Shown one piece after another: positions 35,192 to 47,200 of a stretch of 64,000 bases of DNA. The DNA is taken from positions 42,375 through 106,374 of the forward strand of contig NZ_WJFC01000018.1 in NCBI RefSeq assembly GCF_009725235.1, given 5' to 3'. This DNA comes from Scytonema sp. UIC 10036 (GTDB lineage Bacteria; Cyanobacteriota; Cyanobacteriia; Cyanobacteriales; Nostocaceae). Each line of letters begins with the position of its first letter. Within the stretch, counting starts at the first letter, position 1. The position numbers and the translations under genes were made by a program. Under the pieces are notes generated by a model. The model was not told where the DNA came from, did no database searches, and saw nothing but the letters and a program-made list of their open reading frames with translations.

Positions 35192-38100
35192 ATGAACCTT
35201 AATAAGTTAGTAGCAGATTACCCGAAACATCTGTGCATACACCAGCTATTTGAAGCACAGGTGGAAAGGACACCAGATACTGTGGCAGTGGTGTATTCTT
35301 GTGAGCAATTGACGTATCGAGAGTTGAATGAGCGTGCGAACAAGATAGCGCACTACTTGCAATCAATGGGGGTCGTTCCAGAGGTGCTGGTAGGTTTGTG
35401 CATGGAGCGCTCAATTGAGATGATTGTGGGAATGCTCGCTATTCTCAAAGCTGGAGGCGCTTATGTCCCCCTCGACCCAAACTACCCACAGCAGCGATTG
35501 TCGTTTATACTCTCTGACGCTAGAGTATCAGTACTGCTGACGCAACAGCACCTGGTTGAGAAACTGCCACTGCACAGCGCTCAAGTTGTCTGTTTGGATA
35601 CAAACGTTCAGGCAATTGCCCACCAAAGCCGGGACAATCTTAAGAGTGGGATCGCACCTGGTAATCTGACCTATGTCATCTATACTTCTGGTTCTACAGG
35701 CTTACCGAAAGGGGTATTAGTTACCCATTCGGGATTGTGCAACTTAGCTTGGGCGTTGAAGAAAACTTTTGCTCTAGGCGATTCGAGTCATATTCTTCAG
35801 TTTGCTTCCTTGAATTTTGACGCTTCGATTTGGGAAGTAGTGATGGCACTCGCTACAGGAGCGACACTATATCTTGCCACAACAGACTCTCTGAGACCAG
35901 GGAAAGAGTTAATTGAGCTATTGCACCAATATCAGATTACGCAGGTCTTGCTACCACCATCAGCATTATTCTTGTTGCCAACATCCAAACTTTTGGCACT
36001 GAAAACAATTATTGTTGGAGGTGAAGCGTGTTCGGCTGCTTTAGTGGACCAATGGGCGAAAGGGCGAAAATTCTTCAATGCCTATGGACCAACAGAAGCA
36101 ACTGTGTGTACGACTATTGCCGAGTGTACTATCAGTAACGGTAAGCCTTCAATTGGTCGCCCTATAGCCAATACGCAGGTCTATTTGCTCGACGAGCATC
36201 TTAAACCAGTACCTCAGGGAGTACCAGGGGAGTTGTACATTAGTGGTGATGGGCTATCGCGAGGCTATCTTAACCGTCCAGAATTCACCGCCGAGAAATT
36301 TCTACCTAACCCATGGAGCGACCAACCGGGGACACGCCTCTATAAAACTGGAGATAAAGCACGCTACTTAGCAAATGGTAACATAGAGTTTCTGGGTCGC
36401 ATTGATAACCAAGTGAAACTTAGAGGCTACCGGATTGAGCTAGGGGAAATTGAGTCGGTGTTAAACGAGCATCCTTTGGTGCAACAAGCTGTGGCGATAG
36501 TTAGAGAGGATAGCCCAGGCAATAAGCAATTAGTGGCTTATTACACTTCATTCTCATCCGACTCCCTCAACCCAAATAATCAATCGACACCACTGCCAAC
36601 GGAGCAGGTGAGTCAGTGGCAAACACTCTATGACCAAACCTATGCTCAACTCTCAGAGCCGAGTGACCCCACTTTCAACATCGTCGGTTGGAACAGCAGC
36701 TACACCAATCAACCCATTCCGGCTGAGCAAATGCGACAGTGGCTCAATGGTCGAGTCAATCATCTACTCGCTTTTCAACCACAGCGCGTACTAGAAATTG
36801 CCTGTGGCACAGGGTTAGTGCTATTCCAAATCGCTCCCCATTGCCAGCACTACTACGGTACGGATTTTTCAGAAGTTGCGATCGCATCAATAGCACAGCA
36901 GTTGCGCCACCCAGAATGGCATCTCCCACAAGTCAAACTAGAGCAAAGACTGGCAGATGATTTTGCGGGGATAGCACCAGGCAGTTTTGATACTATCATC
37001 CTCAACTCAGTCACACAGCACTTCCCCAGTATTGATTATTTGTTAAAAGTTTTAGAAGGCGCAGTCAAAACCGTAGCACCAGGTGGGATTGTGTTTGTCG
37101 GAGATGTCCGCAGCCTGCCATTGCTAGAAGCCTTCCATGCCTCTGTGCAGTTGTATCAAGCCCAAGAGGAACTCTCTATCGAGCAGTTACGGCAGCGCGT
37201 GCATACTGATATAGTACTGGAAACAGAGTTAGTCATTGACCCGGAATTTTTCCTTGCCCTGAAGCAGACTGTACCGCAAATTACCAACGTGCAGATTCGT
37301 TTACAGCGCGGTGAATACCACAATGAATTAACGCGCTTCCGCTACGATGTCACATTAGAGGTGGGTTCTGGTCAATCAATGCCAGAGTTGGACTTATTAT
37401 GGCATGAGTGGAAAACAGAAAAACTAACCCTAGAGAGTACAGCAAAATTGTTAGAAATGCAACCGGAGCAATTAGGTATATTGAATATACCTAATGCACG
37501 AGTAATGAGCGCCATCAAAACCATAGAACTGTTGTCCAGTACTGAGTGTCCCAAAAGTATCGCTCAATTACGCACAGCCATCAACGCACTCACTCTTGAA
37601 TCTGGAGTAGAGCCGGAACAGTTGTGGAACATGGCACAACAGCATGGCTATATCCTAGCTATCAGTTGGTCAGAAACAGAGCTTGGGTGTTACGATGTGG
37701 TATTTTCACGGCAGTCTACACACAAAGTACACAAGCCTGTGGGCGGAGCAACACCCATAGAACGGAAGAAGGTACACCCAAGGGCTTGGCAGAGTTATGG
37801 GAACAATCCCTTATACAGTCAACAGAGCCGCGAGCTACAGTCGCAGTTGCGCGATCGTTTATCAGCACGGTTGCCAGAATACATGGTGCCCTCTGCAATT
37901 GTGATGCTAGACGCGATGCCGTTGACACCCAATGGCAAAGTCGATCGCAAAGCATTGCCTTCCCCTGAAACGAGTCGAGCATACTTGAGGGAAGCATATG
38001 TAGGACCACGCACGCCAGTAGAAGAAATCTTGGTGTCTTTGTGGACAGAGATACTGGGAATAGAGCAGGTGGGCATTCATGACAACTTCTTCAATTTAGG

Positions 38101-38290
38101 AGGACATTCACTACTAGCGACACAACTGATTTCGCGGGTGCGAGATGTCCTGCAATTGGAGTTACCTATACGCTATTTGTTTGAGGCTCCTACTCCAGCC
38201 CAGTTGGCTGAGTTGATTGAGCTAATTCGTTCGGGACAGCCACAATTACAGTCTCTAAACTCTCATAACCTTGAAGAAGTAGAAATATGA
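35192..38290 (+). CDS. NRPS initiation module: A-NMT-PCP
   Basis: A 1,032-residue starter module without a condensation domain. The adenylation domain (about 10-445) carries YTSGSTGLPKG near 166, FNAYGPTEA, YKTGDKARYL and GRIDNQVKLRGYRIELGE. Residues lining the amino-acid pocket, read by alignment to GrsA, give DAWLIGAVCK: a bulky hydrophobic or aromatic substrate, not assigned further. An N-methyltransferase (about 470-730; SAM motif VLEIACGTGLVLF) is inserted between A8 and A10. NGKVDRKAL (about 913) closes the A domain, and the carrier protein has LGGHSLL with Ser near 973. It loads and N-methylates (possibly N,N-dimethylates) the first residue. The stop overlaps the next start (ATGA). Confidence 0.95.
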   Translation: MNLNKLVADYPKHLCIHQLFEAQVERTPDTVAVVYSCEQLTYRELNERANKIAHYLQSMGVVPEVLVGLCMERSIEMIVGMLAILKAGGAYVPLDPNYPQQRLSFILSDARVSVLLTQQHLVEKLPLHSAQVVCLDTNVQAIAHQSRDNLKSGIAPGNLTYVIYTSGSTGLPKGVLVTHSGLCNLAWALKKTFALGDSSHILQFASLNFDASIWEVVMALATGATLYLATTDSLRPGKELIELLHQYQITQVLLPPSALFLLPTSKLLALKTIIVGGEACSAALVDQWAKGRKFFNAYGPTEATVCTTIAECTISNGKPSIGRPIANTQVYLLDEHLKPVPQGVPGELYISGDGLSRGYLNRPEFTAEKFLPNPWSDQPGTRLYKTGDKARYLANGNIEFLGRIDNQVKLRGYRIELGEIESVLNEHPLVQQAVAIVREDSPGNKQLVAYYTSFSSDSLNPNNQSTPLPTEQVSQWQTLYDQTYAQLSEPSDPTFNIVGWNSSYTNQPIPAEQMRQWLNGRVNHLLAFQPQRVLEIACGTGLVLFQIAPHCQHYYGTDFSEVAIASIAQQLRHPEWHLPQVKLEQRLADDFAGIAPGSFDTIILNSVTQHFPSIDYLLKVLEGAVKTVAPGGIVFVGDVRSLPLLEAFHASVQLYQAQEELSIEQLRQRVHTDIVLETELVIDPEFFLALKQTVPQITNVQIRLQRGEYHNELTRFRYDVTLEVGSGQSMPELDLLWHEWKTEKLTLESTAKLLEMQPEQLGILNIPNARVMSAIKTIELLSSTECPKSIAQLRTAINALTLESGVEPEQLWNMAQQHGYILAISWSETELGCYDVVFSRQSTHKVHKPVGGATPIERKKVHPRAWQSYGNNPLYSQQSRELQSQLRDRLSARLPEYMVPSAIVMLDAMPLTPNGKVDRKALPSPETSRAYLREAYVGPRTPVEEILVSLWTEILGIEQVGIHDNFFNLGGHSLLATQLISRVRDVLQLELPIRYLFEAPTPAQLAELIELIRSGQPQLQSLNSHNLEEVEI

Positions 38291-41200
38291 AAACAGGTCA
38301 ATTTTTATCATATCTTCATAGTTTAGGAATTACAGTTGTTCCCCAAGGTGAACAGTTAAAGTGTAAAGCGCCTCAAGGGACTTTAACACCAGCCATACGT
38401 GCAGAATTAACCAAGCGTAAAGCAGAAATTCTGGAATTTCTGTCTCAAGTCAAGGCTGCAAGTGACGATAATTTGCTACCTATACTTCCCACTTCACGAT
38501 CTGAAACGCTTCCTCTATCCTTTGCCCAAGAAAGATTGTGGTTCCTCGACCAGTTGATGCCACTCAATCCTTGCTACAATATGCCCTTTGCATTGCGTCT
38601 GGCTGGGAAACTAGATGTATTGGCACTGCAACAAAGTCTCAATGAAATTATACGTCGTCACGAAACATTGCGTACCAGCTTTGAGATAGTGGATGGACAA
38701 CCAACGCAATTGATTGCAGATACATTAGAGTTAACACTTGCTGCCATCGACTTGCAATCGTTGCCGAAACTTGAGTGCGATCGCAAAGCCCGCTCGTTGG
38801 CAAACGAACTGGCGCAGCAACCATTTGACCTAAGTGTAACACCGCTGATGCGTGTGATGCTATTACACTTAGCACCTAACGAACACGTGCTGCTGTTGGT
38901 CATGCACCACATCATCTCAGATGGCTGGTCAATGGGGGTGTTTCATCGGGAGTTGGCTGTACTGTATGATACATTTGTCACGGGTAAGACCTCCCCATTA
39001 CCAGAGCTGAGGATTCAGTATGCAGATTTCGCCGTCTGGCAACGAACTTGGTTAGAACAAACAGCGCTGAAAAAGCAACTGCTTTATTGGCAGCAACAGT
39101 TGGCAGATATTACTGTCCTCCAGTTGCCCACAGACTACCCCCGACCAACAGAACAATCTTTTCGGGGTAGGGTAGAAATTCTCGAACTACCACAGAATTT
39201 GAAACAGGCGCTAGTGAATCTCAGCCAGCAGCATGGAGTCACCTTATTCATGACGATGCTAGCGACCTTCAAAGTCTTACTGCATCGCTATTCAGGGCAA
39301 ACAGATATTGTGGTGGGATCGCCCATTGCCAACCGCAACCGCAGTGAGATTGAGCCTCTGATTGGTTTTTTTGCCAACACACTCGTATTACGTACCCAAC
39401 TTGAAGACAATCTGTGCTTTGATGAGTTGCTCAGCAGGGTGCAGGAAATTACTTTAGGAGCATATGCTCATCAGGACTTTCCCTTTGAGCGGCTGGTGGA
39501 GGTCCTTGAGCCAGAACGCCACCTCAATACCAACCCACTGTTTCAGGTAATATTTGCTGTCCAGAATGCGCCGATGCAGGAGTTACAACTCAAAGGATTG
39601 CAACTCTCTCCGCTGGAGTTTGAGGACAACACAACGCGCTTTGACATGGAATGGCACGTGTGGGATCGACTGCAAGGGTTACAAGTGACCGTATCTTACG
39701 CAACGGATTTGTTTGCACAAGATACTATTCAAAGGATGTTAGGGCATTTTCAAACTTTATTAGAAGGGGTCGTTGCCAATCCACAGTACCGAGTTTCAGA
39801 GTTACCATTACTGAAGGCAACGCAACAGCAACAACTGCTCTTGGACTGGAATGGCACTCACACAGAATATCCTCAAAACTTGTGCATACATCAGCTATTT
39901 GAGGAACAGGTGGAGCGGAACAGTAATGCTGTGGCGGTGGTAGATGCTCACGAGCAATTAACCTATGGGGAGTTGAACGCTCGTGCCAATCAACTCGCAC
40001 ATCACCTGCAAGCCCTTGGGGTAGGACCGGATGCGATCGTCGGCATTTGCATGGAGCGCTCAATCGAGATGGTTGTGGGAATGCTGGGTATTCTCAAAGC
40101 GGGAGGGGCTTATTTGCCATTAAACCCGCGAGAACCGACTGAGCACTGGCAGTTGATGTTGAGGGACACCAAAGCATCGGTGGTGTTAACCCAACAGGAT
40201 ACTGTCGGGATACTTGCATTAGATGAAGCAGTGGTAATCTGCTTAGACGCAGAGTGGGAAGTCATTGCACAACATTCTCAGGAGAATTTAATCAGCAAAG
40301 CAACGCCCCTAAGCTTGATGTACGTAACTTATGCATCAAAGCCTGGAGTGCTAGTTGAGCATCAAGCGGTGAGTCAGCGATTGCAATGGTTGCAAAACAC
40401 TTTTGTTTTAAGTGAAACAGATGTCGTATTGTCCAAAGCTCCCCTGACTCAGGACACAGCAGTCAGGGAAATCTTTTGGCCACTGGTTGTGGGTGGACAA
40501 TTGGCGATGCTCCCTATTGGAGGCGCACAAGGGGCGATCGCTTCTGAACACAAGCAAGAAGAACTCGCTAACTTGCAATGCCTGATAGCAGAGCAAAAAG
40601 TCAGTGTCCTAAATTTTGCACCTTCAGAGCTATCAGCTTTTGTTGCCTCCCTTGGCACAGATTCACTGGCTCAATTGAATTCACTACGTTTGGTTCTGTG
40701 CTCTCAAGAGCCGTTACGGCAATCAGTCGTTGAGGCATTCAGAGCGAACTTTTCTTCCCAATTGCACTATCTCTATAGCTTACCAGAAGCAGCTGGAGAG
40801 TTAACTAGCTTTGCGTGTCAGTCCAAAGGTAAGCAACAAACGGTGCCGATGGGATATCCGGCTTACAAACCAATTTACGTTTTAGACCAGCACTTGCAAC
40901 CAGTTCCCATAGGAGTGAAAGGGGAAATCTATGTCGGCGGAACGACAAGTCTGGCTCGGGGCTACCTTAAAGCTGAGTCGGACACAGCGCAACGCTTTGT
41001 CAACAATCCTTTCGTGAAAAACCCCAACGCTCGGTTGTTTAAGACGGGTGAGTTGGGCCGCTATTTGAATGATGGCACACTCGAGTGGCTCGGTTCAAGC
41101 GCTCGGCAGACCTGGATTAAAGGTGACCGGGTAGAATTACAGGCAGTGGAAGCAGCGTTATTAGCCCTAAGTGCCGTCGAAGATGCGAGAGTACTGGTGC

Positions 41201-44200
41201 GGGAAACTGAAAAAAATGAGCCGCAACTAGTGGCTTATGTAGTCCTCAACGGACCATTCTTTGCAGAGCAGTTACACTCACAGTTGCAAAGCGTTTTGCC
41301 CTCTTATCAACTACCCTGTGCTTATGTGCCATTATCTGTCCTGCCGTTGACAAAGGCTGGAGAGGTGGATGATATTGCCTTGAGACGAAGGGAAGTCATT
41401 GATTCTGAGTTAGTTCAGCGCTGGGAAAAACAACTGCGATCGCGCCCAGAAATTGACCAAGTCGCAGTGGTGGTTCAAGAACAAGTCCAGAGGCAGCCAC
41501 CATTGCATCTGATGGATTTGCTTGGTCAAGTGAAAGCAGACTTTGGCAACAGGAATAACTTACAGACTCCAATCCTAACAGAGCCACAACTGAGCAACAG
41601 CAAATCATCGACCGCCCTCGCCATAAGTGATGGTGGACCATTACCGCCAACTGTCTTTCTGCCACCGAATTTAGCACAAGCCCTACACCAAGCAGCCCAA
41701 AGTCATCCAGCCAAAGGAATCATTTACATCCAGTCTGATGGCACTCAATTGGCTCAATCTTACAGCGAATTGCTTTGTGAAGCACAAAAGATTCAAGCAG
41801 GTTTAACAAAGCTAGGCTTGAAGCCTCAAGACACAGTCATTTTTCAGTTAGAGCACAATCAAGATTTCATTCCTGCTTTCTGGGGCTGCATACTGGGAGG
41901 CTTTGTGCCAGTACCAATCGCAGTTGCGCCTAGCTACCAAGAACAAAACAGTACTACCAGCAAGCTCTTGAATGCGTGGCATATGCTTGGGCGACCAATA
42001 GTGCTGACAAGTGCAAAGCTAGCAGAGAAGATTTGTTGTTGGTCACAGAACTCGAATTTAGAAAATTTTCACTTGGCGACGGTGGATGAGTTGTGCTGTT
42101 GTGAGCCAGAGCAGAATTGGCACAATAGCCAGCCGGATGATTTAGCAATATTGCTTTTAACTTCTGGGAGCACAGGGGTTCCCAAAGCAGTCATGCAGAG
42201 CCATCGCGCTCTGTTGAGCCGTTCGGCTGCAACTGCTACAGTCAATAATTTTACCAGTCTTGATGTCTCGTTGAATTGGTTCGGGCTAGACCATGTTGGT
42301 GGAATTGTGATGTTCCATATTCGGGACGTCTATCTCGGTTGCCAACAACTTCATGCTCCCACGCAATTGATTGTGCAAAATCCTCTTTTATGGTTAGATC
42401 TGATTGAGCAGCATCAAGTTACGATGACTTGGGCACCAAACTTTGCTTATGGGCTGATCGACGACCGAGCGGAAGAACTGAGCCAGCGTTGTTGGGATCT
42501 GTCTTCTCTAAGATTTATTCTCAATGCAGGCGAGGCGATTGTTGCCAAACACGCCAGAAAGTTTTTGCACCTGCTAGCTCCGCATGGGTTAAGAGGAACT
42601 GCCATGCACCCGGCTTGGGGGATGTCGGAAACCAGTTCAGCGGTGACTTTTTCCCACGACTTTTCCCTATTGTCTACAAAAGATGATGACAAGTTTGTCG
42701 AGGTGGGAGCGCCCATTCCTGGATTTATGATGCGGATTGTCGATGGCAATCACCAAGTCGTTACTGAAGGAACAACTGGTTTTCTACAGGTCAAAGGATT
42801 GACAGTTACGAGTGGTTACTATGGAAATCCCGAACTGAACGGTGAAGTTTTTACCACAGACGGTTGGTTGAAAACTGGAGATTTGGGATTTTTGCACCAA
42901 GGGCGTCTGACCATTACTGGTCGCGAAAAAGATATCATTATTATTAACGGGCTCAACTATTACAGTCATGAAATCGAATCGGTAGTAGAAGAGCTTGATG
43001 GTGTAGAAGTTTCATATACTGCTGCCGTTGCCGTGAGGGATGCAAGTGACTCCACCGATAAATTGGCAATCTTTTTCAGTCCTGGGGACTCCCATAAAGC
43101 AGATATGGTCAAGCTGCAAACGGACATTCGCCAACAGGTTGTTCAAAACATTGGGGTGAATCCAGACTACATAGTTCCCGTCAAGCCGTCGGCAATTCCC
43201 AAAACCACTATTGGTAAAATCCAGCGCTCGCAACTGAGACAGCGCTTTGAAGCTGGTGAGTTCAACGACATTCTCAAACAGCTTGATATCCAAAGTGCTA
43301 ATGCTAACACGCTTCCAGACTGGTTTTACCGCAAAAAATGGTGTCGCAAGTCAGCTGTAGCGATCGCCCCGTTCACCCACTCTGCTCAGTCTCTGGTCTT
43401 CTTAGATCCGTTGGGCGTGGGTGAATACCTTTGTGGACAACTAGAACAACTCCACCAACCATATGTCAAAGTTGAGGTGGGATCGCAATTCGTCCAACTC
43501 GCCGCCAACCATTATCGCCTCTCTCCTGGTAACTCCAACCACTATCAGCTGCTGCTGTCGTCCTTAGCTAACGACAAATTTCACATCACGCAAATCTTGC
43601 ATTTGTGGAATTATAACTCCTATAGCGAAGTCAAGAGCAAAGAAGCATTAGATATTGCTCAGGACAAAGGAATCTACAGTCTGCTATTTTTGGTACAAGC
43701 CCTAGCTTTAGTTCAAAACTCACAGCCTCAAGTCCGGTTACTAGTAGTGTCCAGCGATACTCAAGCTGTTTCACCTAAGGACTTGATTGCTTATGAAAAA
43801 GGGACAATTCTCGGTCTACTCAAAACCATTCCCCAGGAAATGCCCTGGCTAAGTTGTTGTCATCTTGATTTACCCCCATCATCTGATGTCCAATGGAATG
43901 GCGAACGTATCCTTCATGAACTGAGAGTATTATCAAAGGAAAAAGAAGTTGCCTATCGTCACGGACAGCGCTGGGTTTGTCGTTTGGAAAAAGCCGACCT
44001 ATCTGTTCAACCAAATCTTGAACTTCCTTTCAACCAAGGTGGAATGTATCTGCTAAGTGGGGGTTTGGGAGGTATTGGCATTGAGATTGCTAAGTATTTG
44101 TTAGAACATTATGAGGCTAAGCTGCTGTTAGTGGGTCGGACGCCCCTACCTGAAAGAAGTACTTGGGATGCCTATCTCCAACAAACGAATGCCATAGCAG

Positions 44201-47200
44201 AAAAAATTAGCGCCCTTCAAGCATTAGAGCAGCTTGGGGGAGAAATCCTCTATCAAGCTGCTGATGTTTGTGATTTGACACAAATGCAACTGGTGGTAGA
44301 ACAGGCACAGTCGCACTGGCAATGTCAATTGCATGGGGTGATTCATCTGGCAGGAACATATCACGAGTCTTTGCTCAAGGAAGAAACTTTTGATACTGTC
44401 TCAGAGACACTGGCTACCAAGGTATCTGGCAGTTGGGTGCTGCATCAACTGCTCCTAGACAAGCCAAACAGTATCTTCATCAACTTTTCCTCCATTAACG
44501 GTTTCTTTGGTGGTACCAATGTTGGAGCTTATGCTGCTGCCAATAGTTTTGTCGATTGCTTTGCACAATACCAAAAATACCACAGTCCATTACAAAGCTA
44601 TTGCTTAGCTTGGAGTATGTGGGATGAAATTGGTATGAGCCGTGGCTACCAGATGAAGGAGTTGACCCGTGCGAGAGGCTACCATCTCATCACTGCCCAA
44701 CAAGGACTGTATTCGTTGTTGGCAAGTTTGCGTCATGACCAAGCACAGCTATTAGTGGGTTTGGATGGCAGCAATCGAAACCTGCGACGGTATATGCAAA
44801 GCGAATCGTATGGCAACCTGAATTTAGCTGCCTATTATACCAAAAAAGACCATGAATCGTCAAGAGCTAGCTTCCAGGAATTGATAGTATGCGATCGCTT
44901 TGGCACGAAAAGCCAGAGCAAATTCGTACAGTTGCAAGAAATGCCGGTGACCGATACAGGAGAAATTGACAGAGAGCAACTGCTAAGTTTTGGCACTCCA
45001 AGTAGCTCTGGAGCTAACTCTAAAGTAGAACCACGAACTGAGATTGAACGTCAGCTTGCTAGTCTCTGGAAACAAGTGTTGAGAGTTCCAGTCTTAGGAA
45101 TTCACGATAATTTCTTTAAGTTGGGGGGACACTCCTTGCTGGCGACGCAGCTAATATCGCGAGTGCAAGATGTGTTTGAATTGGAGTTGCCACTGCGTAG
45201 CTTGTTTGAGAATTCAACAGTGGCGTCCTTGGGAGAGTGCATTGCACAGGCGCAGAGCCAGACAAAAGTTGTGGAATCAAATGCCATTGAGCGTGTCACA
45301 CGCAACACAGAATTGCCATTATCTTTTGCCCAAGCAAGACTGTGGTTTTTAGACCAGCTCATGCCTCTTAATCCTTTCTACAACATACCTTTTGCATTGC
45401 GTCTTGTGGGTAGGCTAGATGTGTTGGCTCTAGAGCGCAGCCTCAATCAAATCATCCGTCGTCATGAAACCCTACGCACCAGTTTTGAGACAGTTAATGG
45501 ACAACCAACACAGTTAATTGCTGAGTTTTTGGAGTTAACACTTGCTCTTCTCGACTTGCAATCATTGCCGAAACTTGAGCGCTCTGACAAAGCACAGGAG
45601 TTAGCTGACCATCTGGCGCTGCAACCATTTGACCTTACTGTAGCACCTCTGTTGCGGGTGATACTACTGCGCTTAACACCCACAGAGCACGTATTGCTAT
45701 TTGTCATGCACCACATCATCTCAGATGGCTGGTCAATGGGAGTGTTTTATCAAGAGTTGGCTGTACTCTACAATGCATTTGTTACAGGCAAGACCTCACC
45801 ATTACCAGAACTAAGTATTCAGTATGCAGATTTTGCCATCTGGCAAAGAACTTGGTTAGAACAAACTTATCTGAAAAACCAATTACTTTATTGGCAGCAA
45901 CAGTTGGCAGATCTTGCTGTACTTGATTTGCCCACAGACTTTTCACGCCCTGCAGAGCAGTCTTTTCGCGGTAGGGTAGAAATTCTGCAGGTGCCAGAGA
46001 ATTTGAAACAGGAGCTAGTGAAACTCTCACAGCAGCATGGAGCCACCTTATTCATGACGATGCTGGCTGCGTTTAAAGTTTTACTGCATCGCTATTCAGG
46101 ACAAACAGATATCGCAGTTGGCTCACCGATTGCCAATCGCAACCGCTCTGAGATTGAGCCCCTCATTGGCTTTTTTGTCAATACTTTAGTATTACGCACA
46201 CAGATTGAAGACCGTGTGTGCTTTGATGAGTTGCTCACACAAATACGCTCCGTCACCTTGGAAGCATATGCTCATCAGGACTTGCCCTTTGAGAGGCTGG
46301 TGGAGGAACTACAGCCAGAACGGCAGCTCAATTCCAACCCACTGGTTCAAGTGGTGTTTGCGCTTCAGAATGCGCCGATGTCGGAGTTACAACTCACAGG
46401 GCTGCAATTGAGTCAGCAAGAGTTGGAGTACAAAACGACACGTTTTGACATGGAATGGCACGTGTGGGAACAGCCGCAAGGGTTACAAGTGATGGTAGCT
46501 TATGCAACAGACTTGTTTGCCCAAGATACTATTCAAAGGATGTTAGGGCATTTTCAAACTTTGTTAGAAGAAGTGGTTGCCAATCCACAGCAACAAATCT
46601 GGGAGTTGCCACTGCTGAGTGCCACTCAACACCAACAACTGCTCTTGGGCTGGAATGACACGCAAAAGGAATATCCTCACCAGTTGTGCATACACGAGCT
46701 GTTCGAGGCACAGGTGGAGCAGACGCCAGATGCTGTAGCAGTGGTGTTTTCTGATGAGCAATTAACATACCACCAGTTGAATGAGCGTGCAAACAAGATA
46801 GCACATTACTTACAATCAGTGGGCATACAACCAGAAGAGTTAGTGGGGTTGTGTGTGGAGCGCTCAATCGAGATGATTGTAGGAATGTTGGGGATTTTGA
46901 AGGCGGGGGGCGCTTATTTGCCCCTCGACCCAAGCTACCCATCTGAGCGCTTGGCTTTGATGGTTTCTGACGCCAAAGTGTCGCTAGTGTTGACTCAACA
47001 GCGTTGGACCCAAAAGATGGCTACTTATACTACAAAAGTAGTCTGCTTAGATACAGATTGGCAAGAGATAGCTCAAAGCCGCGAGCACAACTCTTTCGAT
47101 CGGGTGAGGTCGGAACACTTAGCTTATGTGATGTACACTTCAGGCACAACGGGATTACCCAAAGGAGTCAGCGTCCTGCATCGGGGGGTTGTAAGATTAG

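Noticed and set aside
39725..40063. Many minus-strand frames of 60-137 residues inside the NRPS genes
   Set aside because: They recur at the same place in every module because the modules are repeated, and they lie opposite conserved C/A-domain codons.
39870..44700. CesA-type module in which a KR splits one A domain
   Set aside because: The first A-like domain is complete in length but motif-less, and the second ligase is a separate full domain before the KR, so this is not one split A domain.
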